Assembly (NCBI GenBank): GCA_014983025.1
Contig: JADCLP010000001.1
Coordinates: 620,001 to 684,000, forward strand
DNA length: 64,000 bases
From: Erythrobacteraceae bacterium E2-1 Yellow Sea
GTDB taxonomy: Bacteria; Pseudomonadota; Alphaproteobacteria; Sphingomonadales; Sphingomonadaceae
Direction of reading: 5' to 3'
In this document: positions 9,801 to 17,778 of the stretch, piece by piece
Position numbering within the stretch: position 1 is the stretch's first letter
Layout: every line of letters starts with the position of its first letter
Position numbers and translations under genes: made by a program
The notes under the pieces: generated by a model
What the model was told of the DNA's origin: nothing
The model's database searches: none
What the model saw: only the letters and a program-made list of their open reading frames with translations

Positions 9801-10195
9801 AGCCTTTCTTCCACCTGCGTCCGCGCGAAATAGAGGTCGGTGCCCTCCTCGAAAATCGCGGTTACCTGGCTGAACCCGTTGCGAGAGATCGAGCGGGTCA
9901 TCTCCAGCCCTTCGATACCCGCCATGCCGGTTTCGACCGGGAAGGTAACCTGCGTTTCGATTTGCGAGGGAGAGAGTGCCGGAGCCTCGGTGTTGATCTG
10001 CACTTGCACATTGGTGATGTCGGGCACCGCATCGATCGGCAGATGCGCGAGGTTGAATGCACCCCAGATCGCGACGCCGAGAGCGATAAGCACAACTGCC
10101 CAGCGGTAGCGAACCGAGAGATCAAGGATCGAACCGATCATTCCTGATCGGTGCTGGTTCTCTGGCCCGAGCGGAGTTGAGGTATCAATGGCCAT
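6899..10195 (-). CDS. czcA: CzcA-type heavy-metal RND efflux pump
   Basis: A 1098-residue RND proton-driven pump of the heavy-metal (HME) class. N-terminal helix and HLPIDAVPDITNVQVQINTE are typical. The fourth membrane helix reads ALDFGLIVDGAVIIVEN, with Asp443 and Asp449 in the DFG-x3-D pattern of the Zn/Co/Cd branch, unlike the Cu/Ag branch seen in the second pump of this window. It forms the inner-membrane part of a CzcCBA tripartite exporter. It is about 40-50 residues longer than usual, mainly through an insert near residues 170-195 in the periplasmic domain (NDTPSGGPMGWQPDGSF). Start at 10195 has a strong AAGGAGG site and overlaps the end of czcB by 11 nt. Confidence 0.93.
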   Translation of the reverse strand: MAIDTSTPLGPENQHRSGMIGSILDLSVRYRWAVVLIALGVAIWGAFNLAHLPIDAVPDITNVQVQINTEAPALSPSQIETQVTFPVETGMAGIEGLEMTRSISRNGFSQVTAIFEEGTDLYFARTQVEERLATLAASLPEGAEPSMGPISTGLGEVLMYTVEFDGAYGNDTPSGGPMGWQPDGSFVTDDGEVLDTEVARAAYLRTVQDWIVAPLMRSADGVAGVDTIGGYVKQYLVQPDPDRLAGYDVSIEQVITALEAANQAEGANFVERAGEALLARVDARLGTVEDIKQAVVATREGIPIRVADIATVEVGGDLRTGAGSLNGEEAVIGTVLMRAGENSRTVAAGAAERLEEVRGSLPLGVTVEIVYNRSTLVDATIRTVRNNLTEGALLVIVILFLLLGNIRAAIIAALVIPLSMLMAAIGMNRLGVSGNLMSLGALDFGLIVDGAVIIVENSIARLAARQEHEGRLLTLSERLVETRLAAQEMIKPTVYGQAIILLVFAPLLTFSGVEGKTFSPMAITVMLALASAFILSLTFVPAMIALLLNKKVSETEMKPIRLAKERYGPLLRKALARPWPVIGTGVGVFALAALVFTFLGSEFTPQLDERDLAVQSLRIPSTPLERSLDMQKQVEGRLKQFPQVELVFSRTGTAEVATDPMPPNISDAYVILKPRNEWPDPSLSKDDLVSEMEEALGDLVGNLYEFSQPIELRFNELIAGVRGDVAVKLYGDDLTAMTSSANEVAAILNGIEGAADVKVQQVSGFPTLDIAFDRATIGRYGLTVEDVAQSVAVALGGREAGLVFEGDRRFDIVVRLSDANRNDFDQLGTLPIALPNGGSVPLRAVADFEVVDGLAEVRREQGRRLVIVSANVRERDLGSFVDEAQSEVVANVALPSASFIEWGGQYQNLQQAQQRLFIVVPLAFAVILLLLYAAVGSWTSALAVFSAIPLALAGGVFFLALRGMPFSISAAVGFIALSGVATLNGLVMITAIKQRLERGLELSEAIVDGALARLRPVLMTALVASLGFVPMALATGTGAEVQRPLATVVIGGLITATALTLFVLPAIVSLIFRKTLPQAAAPDEGETIEAPSRPLQGT

Positions 10196-11333
10196 GCTCG
10201 GCTTCCTCCTTTCCGAGCTCGGCCTTCAGGAGAAAGGCATTGCGCGTTGCGATCTGCTGACCTTCGCGCAGACCCGACCTTATCTCTATACGCCCCGCTG
10301 ACCTTGCACCGGTCGTGACCGGCATAGCCTGGAAACCGCTTGCCATGCGGACAAAGACGACCTCGCGCCCTTCCACCATCTGCACAGCATCTTCGGGTGC
10401 CGAGATTGTCGCGGCATCGGCTTCACCCGATGGGCGTATCCTTGCCTGCAAGAATGCTCCCGGTCGGAGATCAGGTGCGCCCCGAGCGAGTGATATTACG
10501 GCAGTGGCACTACGGTTTTCGGGGTCAAGGGCGGGAGTGACCGAACGCACGCGCCCGCCGATCTCGCGGCCCTGCCCCAATTCGAGACTAGCCTCGTCCC
10601 CGGGTCTGATCCTCGCTGCATCATTTGCAGGAAGTGCGACCTGGACTTGCAATCCGCTGGCGTTGACGACCTGGAACAGCTCATCGCCGGCGGCCACATA
10701 GGCTCCCAGAACAATCGGGGCGCTGGTGACCTGCCCGGCAATTGGGCTGGTGACGGCGAGAGAGCGTCCATCGCCGCTCAATCCTGCCGCCGCGGCCGCC
10801 GCCTGAGCGCGAGACCATTCGGCTTGTGCAACCCGAAGATTGGCCTGCGCCGCTTCGAGGTCCTGCCGCGCGGTGACGTTCGCCTCGAAGAGTCGGCGCT
10901 CCCGCTCATAGAGTGCCGACAACTCATTGACGCGAGCGCGCGCTGTTGCGACTTGCGATGCGAGCCCCGCTGCATCGGCGCTTTCGATCCTTGCGATTGC
11001 CTCCCCTTGCCGCACGTAATCGCCGAGGGTCTTGTTGACGCTGCGGACAACCCCGGAAGCACGCGCGTCGATACGAGCGCTCGCGTTGGGTGCAGCGGCG
11101 ACGGTTGCCGGGAAAACGAGTTCGGTGACAGAGCCAGTTCGGACCGTCTCGATGCCGATCGAAGAGGCCTCGATTTGCCTCTGATCGATCTGCACAATGC
11201 CCTCGAGCGTGCGGGTTTCCTCGGCGTGTTCTTCTTCGCCGTGCTCTTCTGAAGCTTCGGGCCAGAAAGCCCAAATCGCGATAACAGCCAGAACAAGAAG
11301 GCCAATGGATGCGACTAAGTAGCTATGTTTCAT
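10185..11333 (-). CDS. czcB: CzcB-type membrane-fusion (adaptor) protein
   Basis: About 382 residues: an N-terminal membrane anchor (MKHSYLVASIGLLVLAVIAI), an acidic and His-containing segment (EEHGEEEHAEE), a lipoyl/barrel-sandwich half (ARIDARASGVVRSVNKTLGD), a helical hairpin, and beta-barrel domains. It bridges CzcA and CzcC across the periplasm. A GTG start at 11348 would overlap the czcC stop (GTGA). The ATG at 11333, preceded by GAGG nine bases upstream, fits better and gives a clean anchor. Ends in a His-rich tail (EEAEHGH). Confidence 0.9.
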   Translation of the reverse strand: MKHSYLVASIGLLVLAVIAIWAFWPEASEEHGEEEHAEETRTLEGIVQIDQRQIEASSIGIETVRTGSVTELVFPATVAAAPNASARIDARASGVVRSVNKTLGDYVRQGEAIARIESADAAGLASQVATARARVNELSALYERERRLFEANVTARQDLEAAQANLRVAQAEWSRAQAAAAAAGLSGDGRSLAVTSPIAGQVTSAPIVLGAYVAAGDELFQVVNASGLQVQVALPANDAARIRPGDEASLELGQGREIGGRVRSVTPALDPENRSATAVISLARGAPDLRPGAFLQARIRPSGEADAATISAPEDAVQMVEGREVVFVRMASGFQAMPVTTGARSAGRIEIRSGLREGQQIATRNAFLLKAELGKEEAEHGH

Positions 11334-11344
11334 GACTGTGATCC

Positions 11345-12583
11345 TCACTCTGCCGCCAGCCAGATCAGGCGCGCTGCAAGGGTGGCCCGCGTCTCTTCTG
11401 CTTCGATCAGGTTTTCACGAATGGCGTCGCGCGCCTCGGCGGCAGCTAGGACTTCAATCAGGGGGAAGCGTCCGTTGCGATAGCCGATCTCGACCAATCT
11501 GAGCGCCTCCTCGGCTTGCGGCAGGCTCGCGCGTGACAAGGTTTCGACCCTCGTCTCGGCAGAAAGATAAAGCGTCAGGGTGCGCTCGAACTCCAATCGA
11601 TAATCGGCTTCGACAATCGCTTCCTGCGCCTGCGCAGCGCGCGCCTGCGCTTCGGCGGCAGCGATGTTGCCCTGGTTGCGGTTGCCGAAGGGAAGCGGGA
11701 TCGTAACGCCGATAATGAAAGCCTGGTCGTTACTGCCCTCGAAGCGCCGCGCACCCGCCATGACCGTCGGGTCCGGCACGCCAAGCGAGCGTTCGCGAGC
11801 GATCTCGGCCTGCGCGAGTGCGGTGCGAGAACCGGCCAATCGCAACGGCAGCGGATCAGATGCATCATTCGTAGCAACGGGTGGACTAATGTCGGGGAAA
11901 GAAGACGCGACACGCCAGGGTACTTCTGTGGGCACCCACAGCGCAGTGAGAGCTCGCCTCGAAGCCATCTCGTCAGCTTCGGCAGCCTGCAATTGCGCTT
12001 CCGCTTCGGCAAGCGATGCCTGGGCTCGCATGGCCCGTAAAGGAGGCTCTCGCCCGACCTCGACCAGCACGGTTGCGATACGCGCAAGTTCGCGATTGCG
12101 CTCGACGATTTCACGCGCGAGTTCGACGCGTTGTCCAGCGGCGACTGCCGCAATGTAGCGCTCTCTCACGGCCAGCGCGAGTTCAGCGGTCGACATATCC
12201 CGGCGAACCCCAGCAATCCTCGCCGATGCTTCCGCGCTTCCGATGCGCGCGCGGCGCTTCCCGCCAAGCTCGATCTGCTGTGCGAAGCCCAGCGTATACT
12301 CGCTGGACTGGAGACCGGAAAACGCTCCGGTTCCCGCGACATTCTCCGCCTCGAAGCTCAGCTCCGGATTGGGTCGCAGCCGCGCCTGCGTGATGGCTGC
12401 GCGCGCTGCTTCTTCCTCCGCTAAAGGCCCGTAGACCCTCGGATTGACAGAGGCTGCGTCTTCCGCGCCTGTACCAACGCCAGCGCGTTCAAGCGCTTCG
12501 TCGAGCGTAATCGTGTTTTGTGCCCATGTTTGCGAGCCGATGGACGCGGCCATAAGTGCCGCGGCCAGTGCAATGCACCGCAT
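11345..12583 (-). CDS. czcC: CzcC-type outer-membrane efflux protein
   Basis: A 412-residue TolC-family protein. A signal peptide ending in QTWA precedes NTITLDEALERAG, followed by two outer-membrane-factor repeats rich in coiled-coil helices (for example ANLRVAQ-like Ala/Glu/Arg heptads and the RYIAAVAAGQRVELAREIVE segment). It provides the outer-membrane exit duct of the CzcCBA pump. First of the three pump genes, 61 nt downstream of a small His-rich exported protein. Confidence 0.9.
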   Translation of the reverse strand: MRCIALAAALMAASIGSQTWAQNTITLDEALERAGVGTGAEDAASVNPRVYGPLAEEEAARAAITQARLRPNPELSFEAENVAGTGAFSGLQSSEYTLGFAQQIELGGKRRARIGSAEASARIAGVRRDMSTAELALAVRERYIAAVAAGQRVELAREIVERNRELARIATVLVEVGREPPLRAMRAQASLAEAEAQLQAAEADEMASRRALTALWVPTEVPWRVASSFPDISPPVATNDASDPLPLRLAGSRTALAQAEIARERSLGVPDPTVMAGARRFEGSNDQAFIIGVTIPLPFGNRNQGNIAAAEAQARAAQAQEAIVEADYRLEFERTLTLYLSAETRVETLSRASLPQAEEALRLVEIGYRNGRFPLIEVLAAAEARDAIRENLIEAEETRATLAARLIWLAAE

Positions 12584-12644
12584 TTCGTATCTCCTGACTG
12601 AAACCTGGCGAGCGAGATTGCGCTCGCCACAAAAAAGGTCTCGG

Positions 12645-12989
12645 TCAGGCCTTCGGGGGCTGTTTGGGTACGGACGGCATGCGCGACGCCAGGGATGCTA
12701 CACGCAGCGGTCGCTTCAACGTTTCTCGATGCCAGAAAGCGTTTGATACGAGGTTGCCAACTTCGCTCAAATTGAAACTGCAATTGTGATGGTGGCCACC
12801 CGCGTGGTCCTGCCGGGTCTGATCATCATCAGGGACGTCGGCATCGAAGTGCTCTGCGCCATGCGCGTAGACATGGTCGGCGGCGTGCGCAAACGTCTCT
12901 CCCTGTTCGGCATGCACATCGGGCACCATCAGCAGATTGCTGAAAAGGAGCGCGACAAACGCAAGAAAAGGCAAGATAAGACGTCGCAT
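12645..12989 (-). CDS. Small His-rich exported protein preceding czcC
   Basis: 114 residues from the ATG at 12989; a TTG 13 codons further upstream is also in frame but would spoil the signal peptide. Signal peptide LPFLAFVALLFSNLLMVPDVHA, then a short acidic/His segment ending DHAGGHHHNC, a hydrophobic patch, and a basic, proline-containing tail. It resembles the small metal-binding proteins often found ahead of cus/czc outer-membrane genes. A protein of the same design sits in front of cusC at 29933. The metal-binding role is inferred from His content. Confidence 0.6.
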   Translation of the reverse strand: MRRLILPFLAFVALLFSNLLMVPDVHAEQGETFAHAADHVYAHGAEHFDADVPDDDQTRQDHAGGHHHNCSFNLSEVGNLVSNAFWHRETLKRPLRVASLASRMPSVPKQPPKA

Positions 12990-13070
12990 TACGGCGCCGC
13001 TACTAGGGTTTCGGCGCGCATGGTGCAAGAAACTATTCTGGCAAGGTTGTTTGGGAGTTTGCTCATGTCG

Positions 13071-13445
13071 TTATCGCCTATGGACCTGGTCAGGTAGCGA
13101 GAATATTTCTGCAAGGTCATCCGGGTACGGCATCGGCGTGAAGGCATTAACGTTGGACCGTCCCGTGTTACCCCAAGGCAGCCTGCCCGTAATATTGCCG
13201 AGCGGCGCCAGAACCAGTCGCACGAACTGTCCGAGAGCTTCGCCGATCTCCCCTTGTGTGAGAGCAAACCTGAGCATCGCAACATGCGATCGAATATGCA
13301 GCCAGAGAAATGCCTGACCGAGGATGTGCTCGCGCTCAAGTGCCCTCCACGCCGCGTCACAATTGCCTACCTGTTTTGCCTTTTCGAAAGCGGCTCTTTC
13401 GATTTCGATCAACGAGAGGATCTGTTCCTTTGCCATGATGGTCAT
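13071..13445 (-). CDS. DUF3703 family protein
   Basis: 124 residues, cytosolic, with the family hallmarks AWRALEREHILGQAFLWLHI, RSHVAMLRFAL and the C-terminal NTGRSNVNAFTPMPYPDDL block. DUF3703 proteins are repeatedly seen beside CDF and czc genes, but no activity is known to me. The start overlaps the stop of the upstream CDF gene (ATGA), so the two are co-translated. Confidence 0.8.
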   Translation of the reverse strand: MTIMAKEQILSLIEIERAAFEKAKQVGNCDAAWRALEREHILGQAFLWLHIRSHVAMLRFALTQGEIGEALGQFVRLVLAPLGNITGRLPWGNTGRSNVNAFTPMPYPDDLAEIFSLPDQVHRR

Positions 13446-14080
13446 CGGCTTTCCCCTCTTTCTAGATGAAGGCGCTCAGACCTAAGCTCAGACATCGCCT
13501 GCCGCGCGATGGCGATGGACGACCGGAGGAAAAAGCCTGCCAGCATGATTGCCACGAGCAAATCCGGCAAAGCACTCGCGGTCGCGGCGACAAGAAGGCC
13601 CGCGACGATCACGGCGACATTGCCAATCGCGTCGTTGCGCGAACACAGCCAGACCGAGCGGACGTTGCTGTCGCCGTCGCGCCATTTGAGCAGAATGATG
13701 ACGCTGGTAATGTTCGCCGCGAGCGCAAGCAGAGCGACAAGGCTCATGGTCTGCGCTTCGGGCGGCACGCCTTCCGCAAACCGCAACGCTGTCATTCCAA
13801 GAACTGTGATGGCGATAAGCGCGAGCGAGCCGCTTTTGATCAAGGAGGCCATAGCTCTTGTTCGCACTGAGGCACCGATCACAGCCAGGCTAAGGCCATA
13901 GGTTGCGGCGTCGCCAGCAAAGTCGAGGGCGTCAGCTTTCAGAGCTTGCGAGCCGGAGGTCATCCCTGCCCACATTTCCACCACGAACATCGTTGCATTG
14001 ATCGCGATCACTGCGATCAAGGCCCGCTTGTAGGCCGGTGACAGCCCATCGAACACTTTCTCTTCGCAGCAGCCTGACAT
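13442..14080 (-). CDS. Cation-diffusion-facilitator-like transporter, short form
   Basis: 212 residues with six hydrophobic segments. It begins with MSGCCEEK, a possible Cys metal site. The second helix has LKADALDFAGDAATYG (Asp pair) and the fifth has RSVWLCSRNDAIGNVAVIVA. The usual cytosolic CDF domain is missing. It is the first gene after the MerR-type promoter and so the first product of the czc operon. It is probably an inner-membrane Zn/Cd/Co exporter feeding the periplasmic pump. The metal is not readable from sequence. Confidence 0.8.
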   Translation of the reverse strand: MSGCCEEKVFDGLSPAYKRALIAVIAINATMFVVEMWAGMTSGSQALKADALDFAGDAATYGLSLAVIGASVRTRAMASLIKSGSLALIAITVLGMTALRFAEGVPPEAQTMSLVALLALAANITSVIILLKWRDGDSNVRSVWLCSRNDAIGNVAVIVAGLLVAATASALPDLLVAIMLAGFFLRSSIAIARQAMSELRSERLHLERGESR

Positions 14081-14114
14081 CGTTCTTTCTTCCCGAGTCG
14101 TAATGACAGGCAGC

Positions 14115-14145
14115 TTGATACAAGCTACAGTGACTGTAGCTTCAA
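14115..14145 (-). promoter_or_regulatory. MerR-type promoter/operator for the czc operon
   Basis: On the minus strand TTGAAG (14140-14145) and TATCAA (14115-14120) are separated by exactly 19 bp, the overlong spacer used by MerR activators. The spacer region is built around a perfect dyad, AAGCTACAG-TGA-CTGTAGCTT (14122-14142). It fires toward the CDF/DUF3703/czc genes and lies 18 bp from the merR start codon on the other strand. Confidence 0.8.
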
Positions 14146-14163
14146 GCGAAAAATGGTAAGTTT

Positions 14164-14604
14164 ATGAAATCTATATCAATTGGAGAGCTTTCCAGGCGAT
14201 CCGGCGTGAAGATTACGACGGTACGCTATTACGAGCGAGTGGGACTAATGACGAAACCCGAGCGCAGCGCCGGCGGGCAGAGAATGTACCGCGAAGATGA
14301 TGTAAAACGCATCAGCTTCATTAAGCATTCTCGCCATTTGGGCTTTTCTCTGGATGCCATTCGCGAGATGTTGCAGCTACAAACCACTCCAGCGATGGAT
14401 TGTTCTACGGCGAACGAGATCGCTGAAACGCAGCTTGCGCTTGTCCGACAGCGCATCGCGCAACTCACATCTCTCGAAAAAGAGCTGGAGCGTATCGCCA
14501 AAGCTTGCGGCGGTGGGGCCGCAGCGGATTGCAAGGTTATCGAAGCTCTCGGCGATCACAGCCAATGTGACACCGAGCGGCACGAGAAGGTCGAGGGGCT
14601 CTGA
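14164..14604 (+). CDS. MerR-family metal-responsive regulator (ZntR/PbrR-like)
   Basis: 146 residues. The N-terminal MerR helix-turn-helix reads ISIGELSRRSGVKITTVRYY with ERVGLMTKPERSAGGQRMYR, followed by the long dimerisation helix. Metal-site candidates are Cys80, Cys115, Cys123 and Cys135, spaced much as in ZntR/PbrR (first Cys at the start of the dimer helix, the rest in the C-terminal loop CGGGAAADCKVIEALGDHSQC-type). This points to Zn, Cd or Pb rather than Cu. Divergent from the czc operon with the MerR promoter between them. Confidence 0.88.
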   Translation: MKSISIGELSRRSGVKITTVRYYERVGLMTKPERSAGGQRMYREDDVKRISFIKHSRHLGFSLDAIREMLQLQTTPAMDCSTANEIAETQLALVRQRIAQLTSLEKELERIAKACGGGAAADCKVIEALGDHSQCDTERHEKVEGL

Positions 14605-14761
14605 GCGCTCGGCAGATCCGACACGTTCAGTATAAAACGCGATCTCCCAAACCAATGTTCGTCTATTATCTAAAGAAAGACAGGCTCGGGCAGCACCGAA
14701 GTAGCCAATCCGATCAACTTGTAGTTGACGGTTAACGACCCTCGGGACACGCTAATGGGCG

Positions 14762-15202
14762 ATGGGACGAACGACTTGGCTTTTCCTGATTCTCGGCTCC
14801 CTGATTTCGTTTGTCTGGGAAAGCTACCAGATGCCGTTCTTTGAACCAGGTAGTTTGACTTCCTACCAACAGACGATCCGTTGTGGGATTGCCAGCCTGG
14901 GCGATGGGGTCATCCTGTTGGCAGCTCATCGCCTAGCCGTTTTCATTGGCGGAGCTGATTGGTGGGCCAGCTCGCGCAAATCTGCATATTTTACCTATTT
15001 CGGCTTCGGTCTCGCCGTTGCGGTGTTGGTAGAACTGATCGCCACATCGTTACCGCCCGATAGTGTCTTCGCGTGGCGATATAGCCGATTGATGCCGATC
15101 GACCCTGTTTTAGGCTTGGCGCTCGTACCGATAGCCATGTGGGTGATTGTTCCCGGAGTGACCCTGGTTCTGGTGCGTTTTACCACAGCCAGGACCGTCT
15201 GA
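14762..15202 (+). CDS. Small integral membrane protein of unknown function
   Basis: 146 residues with about four hydrophobic segments (starting WLFLILGSLISFVWESYQMP). No recognised motif. It lies 157 nt after merR on the same strand and converges with the PepSY gene. No strong ribosome site is visible, and no function can be assigned. Confidence 0.55.
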   Translation: MGRTTWLFLILGSLISFVWESYQMPFFEPGSLTSYQQTIRCGIASLGDGVILLAAHRLAVFIGGADWWASSRKSAYFTYFGFGLAVAVLVELIATSLPPDSVFAWRYSRLMPIDPVLGLALVPIAMWVIVPGVTLVLVRFTTARTV

Positions 15203-15232
15203 GCCACCATTCGACCGCCGCAGGTTGGTCGG

Positions 15233-15949
15233 CTACCTCTTTCTAACCCGCAGCCTTGGCATTCGGTTTGCAAGGAGAACAAAGCCCGACAGGGCCATGA
15301 CCGTGCCGCCTATACCAAACAGGAGCAGCCACCAGCTGTTGATGCGGTCACGCTGGGTCCAATCCATGATGTGCAAGCCCCAGATGAAATCGAACAGGCG
15401 CCAGGTATCGCTGCGTGCCGCCCCGACTGTACCACTCGAAGCATCGACATAGATGCGTGTGGAAGCCTCGTCCCCGTATGTGACCTGCCAGGCCGGAAAA
15501 GGTCCACGAAATTCTGTCCCCACTGGCTCGTCAACAAGTCGCGCGGACTCGATCGTCGTTCGAGGTCCAGTCCAGGCGCGCAGGGCAACCGATTTCGCTG
15601 TCTCAGCCGAGATTGGCGAGAGTTTTCGCCCGGTCGCCGGATCGTGCAGGCTAACGCTTCCGTCGATCAGTTGGATCTCTGTTACCGCTTCGCCATCGAG
15701 CGAACGCATCGTCACAGCAGCAAGGTTGCCCTTGTTTGCGACCCAGGCAGGGAGCGGGGCGTCGGCAGACAGCGCTTGTGGTTCACGCGAAACGACGTGC
15801 TCGGAGCGAACCTCCTTGATATCGAGAAACGACATCAAGGCACCGGTTCCCATCCACAATAGAACCTGAAGACCGACCAAAATCGCCAGCCACTTGTGAA
15901 TCTTGCTGCCCAGCACATGCAGGCGCAGCTTTACCGAACGCGTCGCCAA
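15233..15949 (-). CDS. PepSY-associated membrane protein
   Basis: 238 residues: an N-terminal helix (KIHKWLAILVGLQVLLWMGT), a periplasmic PepSY-like beta domain (about 60-190, with RIYVDASSGTVGAARSDTWR), and two C-terminal helices following LFDFIWGLHIMDWTQRDRIN. The pattern is that of PepSY_TM proteins, many of which serve in metal or heme reduction and transport. It starts at TTG, with GGGAGG ten bases upstream. Last gene of the copper operon, 27 nt after the NTF2-like gene. Confidence 0.75.
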   Translation of the reverse strand: MATRSVKLRLHVLGSKIHKWLAILVGLQVLLWMGTGALMSFLDIKEVRSEHVVSREPQALSADAPLPAWVANKGNLAAVTMRSLDGEAVTEIQLIDGSVSLHDPATGRKLSPISAETAKSVALRAWTGPRTTIESARLVDEPVGTEFRGPFPAWQVTYGDEASTRIYVDASSGTVGAARSDTWRLFDFIWGLHIMDWTQRDRINSWWLLLFGIGGTVMALSGFVLLANRMPRLRVRKR

Positions 15950-15976
15950 GCTTCGCTACCCTCCCAGCTTTTACTT

Positions 15977-16495
15977 TCAGTTCCGCGGTGCTCGCGATGA
16001 CGAATGGTACTGCACAATTTTCCAGCCCGAAGCATCGTGCGAGAGTACCGATGTCGCAACACCATCACGCTCGAATACGCGCCCATCCTCCAGCTCGATC
16101 CGATACCCGTAAGTTTCATAGCCATAAGCCATATGCCCCATACGCGTCACGGTCAGCGTCGGATCGGAAAAGGTGAAGCTCTTGATCGCATGAAGCTCGG
16201 GGCCGAGATGATGCTTCATATAGTTTGCGAAGCTACCCTCTGCCTTGCCGTTTTCGAAAATTGCGGACGATTCCGCGAAGAGCGCGGACATCGCGTCGGC
16301 ATCGCGTGCTTCCAGGGCAGTGCGATAGGCCTTCAGCACATCTTCCGCTCCCGCAACATCGTCGACAGAAGCGTCCATGGCTTGCATCGGGTGGCCTGCA
16401 TGGGATGAATGATCCATCTGCTGCGCCGATGCAGCCGTTGGCATCAGCGCAAGTGCGAGCGCGGTCGATACGATCCGTGTGACAGCCTTGTTCAT
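15977..16495 (-). CDS. Exported NTF2/SnoaL-like protein
   Basis: 172 residues: signal peptide (ending ALMPTAASA), a His/Met segment (QQMDHSSHAGHPMQAM), then a cone-shaped NTF2-like domain (VLKAYRTALEARDADAMSAL, then ... GWKIVQYHSSSRAPR). Such domains often form small binding pockets, but no catalytic residue is evident. The His/Met head suggests copper contact in the periplasm. Sits 26 nt after copB. Confidence 0.7.
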   Translation of the reverse strand: MNKAVTRIVSTALALALMPTAASAQQMDHSSHAGHPMQAMDASVDDVAGAEDVLKAYRTALEARDADAMSALFAESSAIFENGKAEGSFANYMKHHLGPELHAIKSFTFSDPTLTVTRMGHMAYGYETYGYRIELEDGRVFERDGVATSVLSHDASGWKIVQYHSSSRAPRN

Positions 16496-16521
16496 TTTTC
16501 TTGTATTCCTTCTCTATACAT

Positions 16522-17778
16522 TCAGAACCAGAACCTTACGCCGACGACATAATTGGTGACGCTTGGATCCTCTCCGACGGCCCGCGCAAAATCCGCGCTG
16601 CCGCCGATGCGCCATTCCTGCGAAACGCCGACATAGGGTGCGAACTCACGTGCGAACTCGTATCGCAGACGCAGGCCCGCCTCGATCCGGTCGAGACCGG
16701 CACCGATGCCCAGCTCCGAAATGTCCTGCGCAGAAAGCGCGAGTTCGGCTCTCGGTTGGAGGATCAGTCGCTGCGTGATGCGCTGGTCGAGTTCAGCCTC
16801 GATCCGTGCGGTCACATCGCCTTTGGTGGAGACGAAAACTGCGGCATCGACTTCGAACTGGTAAGGCGCGAGCCCTTGGATACCGATCACTGCATGGGTG
16901 CGCTCGGGGCCAGTCAGATCCTGGCGGACACCGGCCTGAAAATCGAAGAAGGGTGCAATGGCGCGGCTCCAGAGCGCCTGGACCTCGGCACCCTCGATGG
17001 GCTCCCCGAAGCTGCCCTCGCCTTCCGACTTGAACCAGAACTTGTCGATATCGCCGCCATAATAGCCCTGAACATCCCAAAGATAACCGTCGCCCCCTTC
17101 GCGGGCGCGGAATTCTAGCCGGTCGCCCTGGAACCAGAATTGGATGCCACCATCGGTCTCGCGGATGAGTTCGCGCCGCGCTTCGTCCATGGCGTCCTCG
17201 CCCCAGATAGAAGCTGCCGCACGCGCGGGGCCGCTACCTGCCTCGGGAGGAGGCGGCAGCAACCGGATATCATCGTCCGAGCCCATCTGCATCGCCGAGT
17301 GGTCCATGCCCTGCATGTCCTGCGTGCCCGTCTGCCCATGGTTCATCCGGCTATGATCCATCTGCCCGTGATCCATCGACGAGCTATCGGCGTCCGCCTG
17401 CGGCATCGAGCCGTGATCCATTTCCGCGTGGCCCGCGGAGGACGAACTTGGACCGGCAGCATCCATCGGCATCGTCATGCTCGACTGATCATCCTGAGCG
17501 GTCATCGAACCATGATCCATGGTAGAATGATCTATGCTAGGGTGGTCCGTGGCAGCTTCAGGCTGGGCAGCGGGTCCGCATGCATCTTCGGCTACCTGAT
17601 GCCCCATCGCGCGATGGGGCTCGGCTTCTTGCTCGCACTTTGTCTTGGCAGCGGCCTGCGGCCCGGCACCCTTCTGCTGCGCCATTGCTGAATGATTGTG
17701 ATCCTGCGCCGCGGCGGGCACCGCAACAACTGAAACGGCCGCAACCGAGGCGAGCGAGCTAAAGACAGGAGTCTTCAT
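16522..17778 (-). CDS. copB: Copper resistance outer-membrane protein CopB
   Basis: 418 residues. After a signal peptide (VAAVSVVAVPAAA) comes a long Met/His segment with many MDHG(S/Q)M units (about residues 70-180), then the CopB beta-barrel domain, with the family block YYGGDIDKFWFKSEGEGSFG and the closing VGVRFWF, a typical outer-membrane C-terminal Phe. It probably sequesters or exports copper at the outer membrane, partnered with CopA. Start overlaps the copA stop (ATGA). Confidence 0.92.
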   Translation of the reverse strand: MKTPVFSSLASVAAVSVVAVPAAAQDHNHSAMAQQKGAGPQAAAKTKCEQEAEPHRAMGHQVAEDACGPAAQPEAATDHPSIDHSTMDHGSMTAQDDQSSMTMPMDAAGPSSSSAGHAEMDHGSMPQADADSSSMDHGQMDHSRMNHGQTGTQDMQGMDHSAMQMGSDDDIRLLPPPPEAGSGPARAAASIWGEDAMDEARRELIRETDGGIQFWFQGDRLEFRAREGGDGYLWDVQGYYGGDIDKFWFKSEGEGSFGEPIEGAEVQALWSRAIAPFFDFQAGVRQDLTGPERTHAVIGIQGLAPYQFEVDAAVFVSTKGDVTARIEAELDQRITQRLILQPRAELALSAQDISELGIGAGLDRIEAGLRLRYEFAREFAPYVGVSQEWRIGGSADFARAVGEDPSVTNYVVGVRFWF

